Of a stretch of DNA of 64,000 bases, positions 62,145 to 64,000 are shown in pieces (the first letter of the stretch is position 1; each line of letters opens with the position of its first letter). Both the position numbers and the translations under genes were made by a program. The notes beneath the pieces are model-generated. The model saw only the letters and a list, made by a program, of their open reading frames with translations, was not told the origin of the DNA and searched no databases. Source of the DNA: Bradyrhizobium manausense. GTDB lineage: Bacteria; Pseudomonadota; Alphaproteobacteria; Rhizobiales; Xanthobacteraceae. Where the stretch lies: NCBI RefSeq assembly GCF_018130615.1, contig NZ_JAFCKB010000001.1, forward strand, positions 1 through 64,000, in the 5' to 3' direction.

Positions 62145-62837
62145 TCAACGGCGCTGCTCGCCGATCGTGCGCACGAATGCCTCCACCGTGGGCAGCAACT
62201 TGTTGACGATGATGTCGACGCCTTCGGCGGTCGGGTGAATGCCGTCGGCCTGGTTGAGCCTGGCGTCGGCCGCGACACCGTCGAGGAAGAACGGATAGAG
62301 CGGCACGTCGAACTGCTTCGCCAGATCCGGATAAATCGAATTGAAGCGCGCGCCATAGTCGGCGCCGAAATTCGGCGGCGCCAGCATGCCACACAGCATC
62401 ACCGCGATCTTGCGCGCCTTCAGACGCTGAACGATGTCGGTCAGCGCCGCCCGCGTCAAGTCGGGATCGATGCCGCGCATCGCATCATTGGCGCCGAGCT
62501 CGAGGATCACACCCTCAGTTCCATCCGGCACCGACCAGTCGAGCCGGTCGCGGCCGCCGGACGAGGTGTCACCCGACACGCCGGCATTGGTCATGTCGAC
62601 GGCTATACCTTTGGCCTGCAAGGCTTTTTGCAGCTTGGCCGGAAACGCATCCTGGGCCGGGAGGCCGAGACCGGCACTCAAGGAATCGCCTAAAACGACA
62701 AGCTTGATCGGTTTTGTCGTGTCCGCCCAAGCCGGATGGGCGAGCGTCATCAAAGCGAGCATCAACACGGCTATGTGCATGAACAATCCGTAACGCCTCT
62801 CGACCGCGCCAGCGGAGTTGCCATATGACCGGACCAT
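62145..62837 (-). CDS. Arylesterase / lysophospholipase (SGNH hydrolase, TesA-like)
   Basis: The product of about 230 residues is exported (hydrophobic stretch MHIAVLMLALMTLAHPAWA) and has SGNH blocks: GDSLSAG with the Ser, NAGVSGDTSSG, LGANDAMRG, and DGIHPTAEG with the Asp/His. The start at 62837 gives a signal with a basic n-region (VERRYG); an ATG at 62780 would leave none. If 62837 is right, its start codon overlaps that of the divergent ABC gene. Confidence 0.88.
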   Translation of the reverse strand: MVRSYGNSAGAVERRYGLFMHIAVLMLALMTLAHPAWADTTKPIKLVVLGDSLSAGLGLPAQDAFPAKLQKALQAKGIAVDMTNAGVSGDTSSGGRDRLDWSVPDGTEGVILELGANDAMRGIDPDLTRAALTDIVQRLKARKIAVMLCGMLAPPNFGADYGARFNSIYPDLAKQFDVPLYPFFLDGVAADARLNQADGIHPTAEGVDIIVNKLLPTVEAFVRTIGEQRR

Positions 62838-63558
62838 GGACAGTCGCATCGAAACCTCTTCGCTCGCCGGCACCGTGCCGGACACCATCGCCATCTCCAA
62901 CGTCAATCTGTCATTGGGGTCGGGCGCGGCACGCGTTCACATCCTCAAGGATATCAGCTTGCGCGTCGGCTCGGGGGAGACGATCGGCCTGATCGGCCCG
63001 TCAGGCTCGGGCAAATCCACGCTGCTGATGGTGATGGCGGGGCTGGAGCGTCCTGATAGCGGAGAGGTGGTAGTCAACGGCACGCCTTTCAATGCCCTCG
63101 ACGAGGACGCGCTGGCCCGCTTCCGCGGCCGCCAGGTCGGCATCGTCTTCCAGTCCTTCCATCTGATCCCGACCATGACGGCACTGGAGAATGTCGCCGT
63201 GCCGCTCGAGCTCGCCGGCAATCCCGACGCCAGCAAGCGCGCGGCCGAGGAGCTGCAATCGGTCGGGCTCGGCGATCGCCTGCATCATTATCCGACGCAA
63301 CTCTCCGGCGGCGAGCAGCAGCGCGTCGCGCTCGCGCGCGCGCTGGCGCCCGATCCCGCCATCCTCGTCGCCGATGAACCGACCGGCAATCTCGACGAGG
63401 CCACCGGCAAGCAGATCGTCGATCTGCTCTTCACCAAGCATGCCGAGCGCGGCATGACGCTGGTGCTGGTCACGCACGATTCCTCGCTCGCGCATCGCTG
63501 CGATCGCGTGATCCGGCTGCGCTCGGGCCGCATCGACACGCAGACGACCAAAGCATGA
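62836..63558 (+). CDS. ABC transporter ATP-binding protein (LolD/YbbA-like)
   Basis: The 240-residue ATPase has Walker A GPSGSGKS (54-61), signature [14 protein letters not shown] and Walker [13 protein letters not shown]. It is of the MacB/LolD subclass that pairs with FtsX-type permeases, and its stop overlaps the permease ATG. In many proteobacteria this pair sits divergently beside tesA, as here. Lipid or lipoprotein handling is inferred. Confidence 0.93.
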   Translation: MDSRIETSSLAGTVPDTIAISNVNLSLGSGAARVHILKDISLRVGSGETIGLIGPSGSGKSTLLMVMAGLERPDSGEVVVNGTPFNALDEDALARFRGRQVGIVFQSFHLIPTMTALENVAVPLELAGNPDASKRAAEELQSVGLGDRLHHYPTQLSGGEQQRVALARALAPDPAILVADEPTGNLDEATGKQIVDLLFTKHAERGMTLVLVTHDSSLAHRCDRVIRLRSGRIDTQTTKA

Positions 63559-64000
63559 GCATCGCCGTCGAACCGTTTGCGAAGCCGAACGGCATTGCCT
63601 TGTCGCTGCGTTATGCCTTGCGCGAATTGCGCGGGGGCCTGCGCGGCTTCTACGTCTTCATCGCCTGCATCGCGCTCGGCGTGATGGCGATTGCCGGCGT
63701 CGGCTCGGTCTCGGCGAGCCTGAGCGACGGCCTCGCACGTGAGGGCCGCACGTTGCTCGGCGGCGACGTGTCGTTCGTGTTGTTCCAGCGCGAGGCGAAA
63801 CCGGAGGAAGTCGCCTTCCTGCGTTCGCGCGGCACGGTCTCGACAGCGGCCACCCTGCGCGGCATGGCGCGCTCGGCCGACGGCAAGCTGGCGCTGGTCG
63901 AGATGAAGGCGGTCGACGACACCTATCCGATGCTGGGCCAATTGACGCTGGCGCCGCCGCTGCCGTTGTCCGATCTGCTCGCGGTGCGTGACGGCGCATT
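63555..64000 (+). CDS. FtsX-family ABC permease, 5' part
   Basis: An open frame starts with ATG at 63555, overlaps the ATPase stop by 4 bp and runs to the window end without a stop. It encodes at least 148 residues: a cytoplasmic start, a first membrane segment (FIACIALGVMAIAGVGSV) and a periplasmic region beginning SLSDGLAREGRTLLGGDVSF. This matches the large YbbP-like permeases (usually over 800 residues) that partner YbbA ATPases. Confidence 0.9.
   Translation, partial: MSIAVEPFAKPNGIALSLRYALRELRGGLRGFYVFIACIALGVMAIAGVGSVSASLSDGLAREGRTLLGGDVSFVLFQREAKPEEVAFLRSRGTVSTAATLRGMARSADGKLALVEMKAVDDTYPMLGQLTLAPPLPLSDLLAVRDGA

Overview
The window looks like chromosome from a GC-rich alphaproteobacterium of the Bradyrhizobium type. 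The evidence is the housekeeping gene order (rplU-rpmA, obgE, proB-proA-nadD-rsfS-rlmH-envC-like-ctpA, atpHAGDC beside priA and xerC, mdh-sucCD-sucA-odhB-lpd), the use of GTG and TTG starts, and many intergenic palindromes of the 'cattccggg...cccggaatg' and 'gtcgtcccgg' kinds. No database search was possible, so the genus is an inference.

Positions 1-15,000 are accessory-rich. An isolated 859-residue NTPase gene (AlbA_2/Schlafen-like N-terminus, STAND-type P-loop NTPase, helical C-terminus) lies between two direct repeats of at least 142 bp that are the duplicated 3' end of another gene. Next come a degenerate EAL protein, an EamA exporter divergent from a MocR-type regulator with a clear palindromic operator between them, two membrane-associated genes and a sarcosine-oxidase-like flavoenzyme. 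At 10,600-13,376 is a two-gene short prokaryotic Argonaute operon: a DUF4365 nuclease fused to an APAZ region, overlapping by 4 bp with a catalytically dead MID-PIWI protein. This is the architecture of SPARDA defence systems. A convergent HEPN-like gene and a tRNA-Ser(CGA) gene follow, which marks a probable integration hot spot.

Positions 15,000-37,600 carry mostly core genes on the plus strand: an epoxide-hydrolase-like enzyme, a ROK-family protein whose motifs are in circularly permuted order, ribosomal proteins L21 and L27, ObgE, a sulfatase-family hydrolase, proline biosynthesis (proB, proA), nadD, rsfS, rlmH, an EnvC-like protein, ctpA, a divergent polysaccharide deacetylase, two tandem RppH-like Nudix hydrolases, and on the minus strand a class III cyclase with an unusual periplasmic C-terminus.

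Positions 37,600-64,000 are dominated by minus-strand energy metabolism. The F1 part of ATP synthase (atpHAGDC) is followed by an RlpA-like protein, priA and xerC, then a long TCA-cycle cluster (mdh, sucC, DUF1579 gene, sucD, sucA, odhB, small gene, SDR, lpd, membrane protein), zapE, thpR, an arylesterase, and a divergent ABC transporter whose permease runs off the window. The TCA cluster encodes malate dehydrogenase, succinyl-CoA synthetase and all three subunits of 2-oxoglutarate dehydrogenase.
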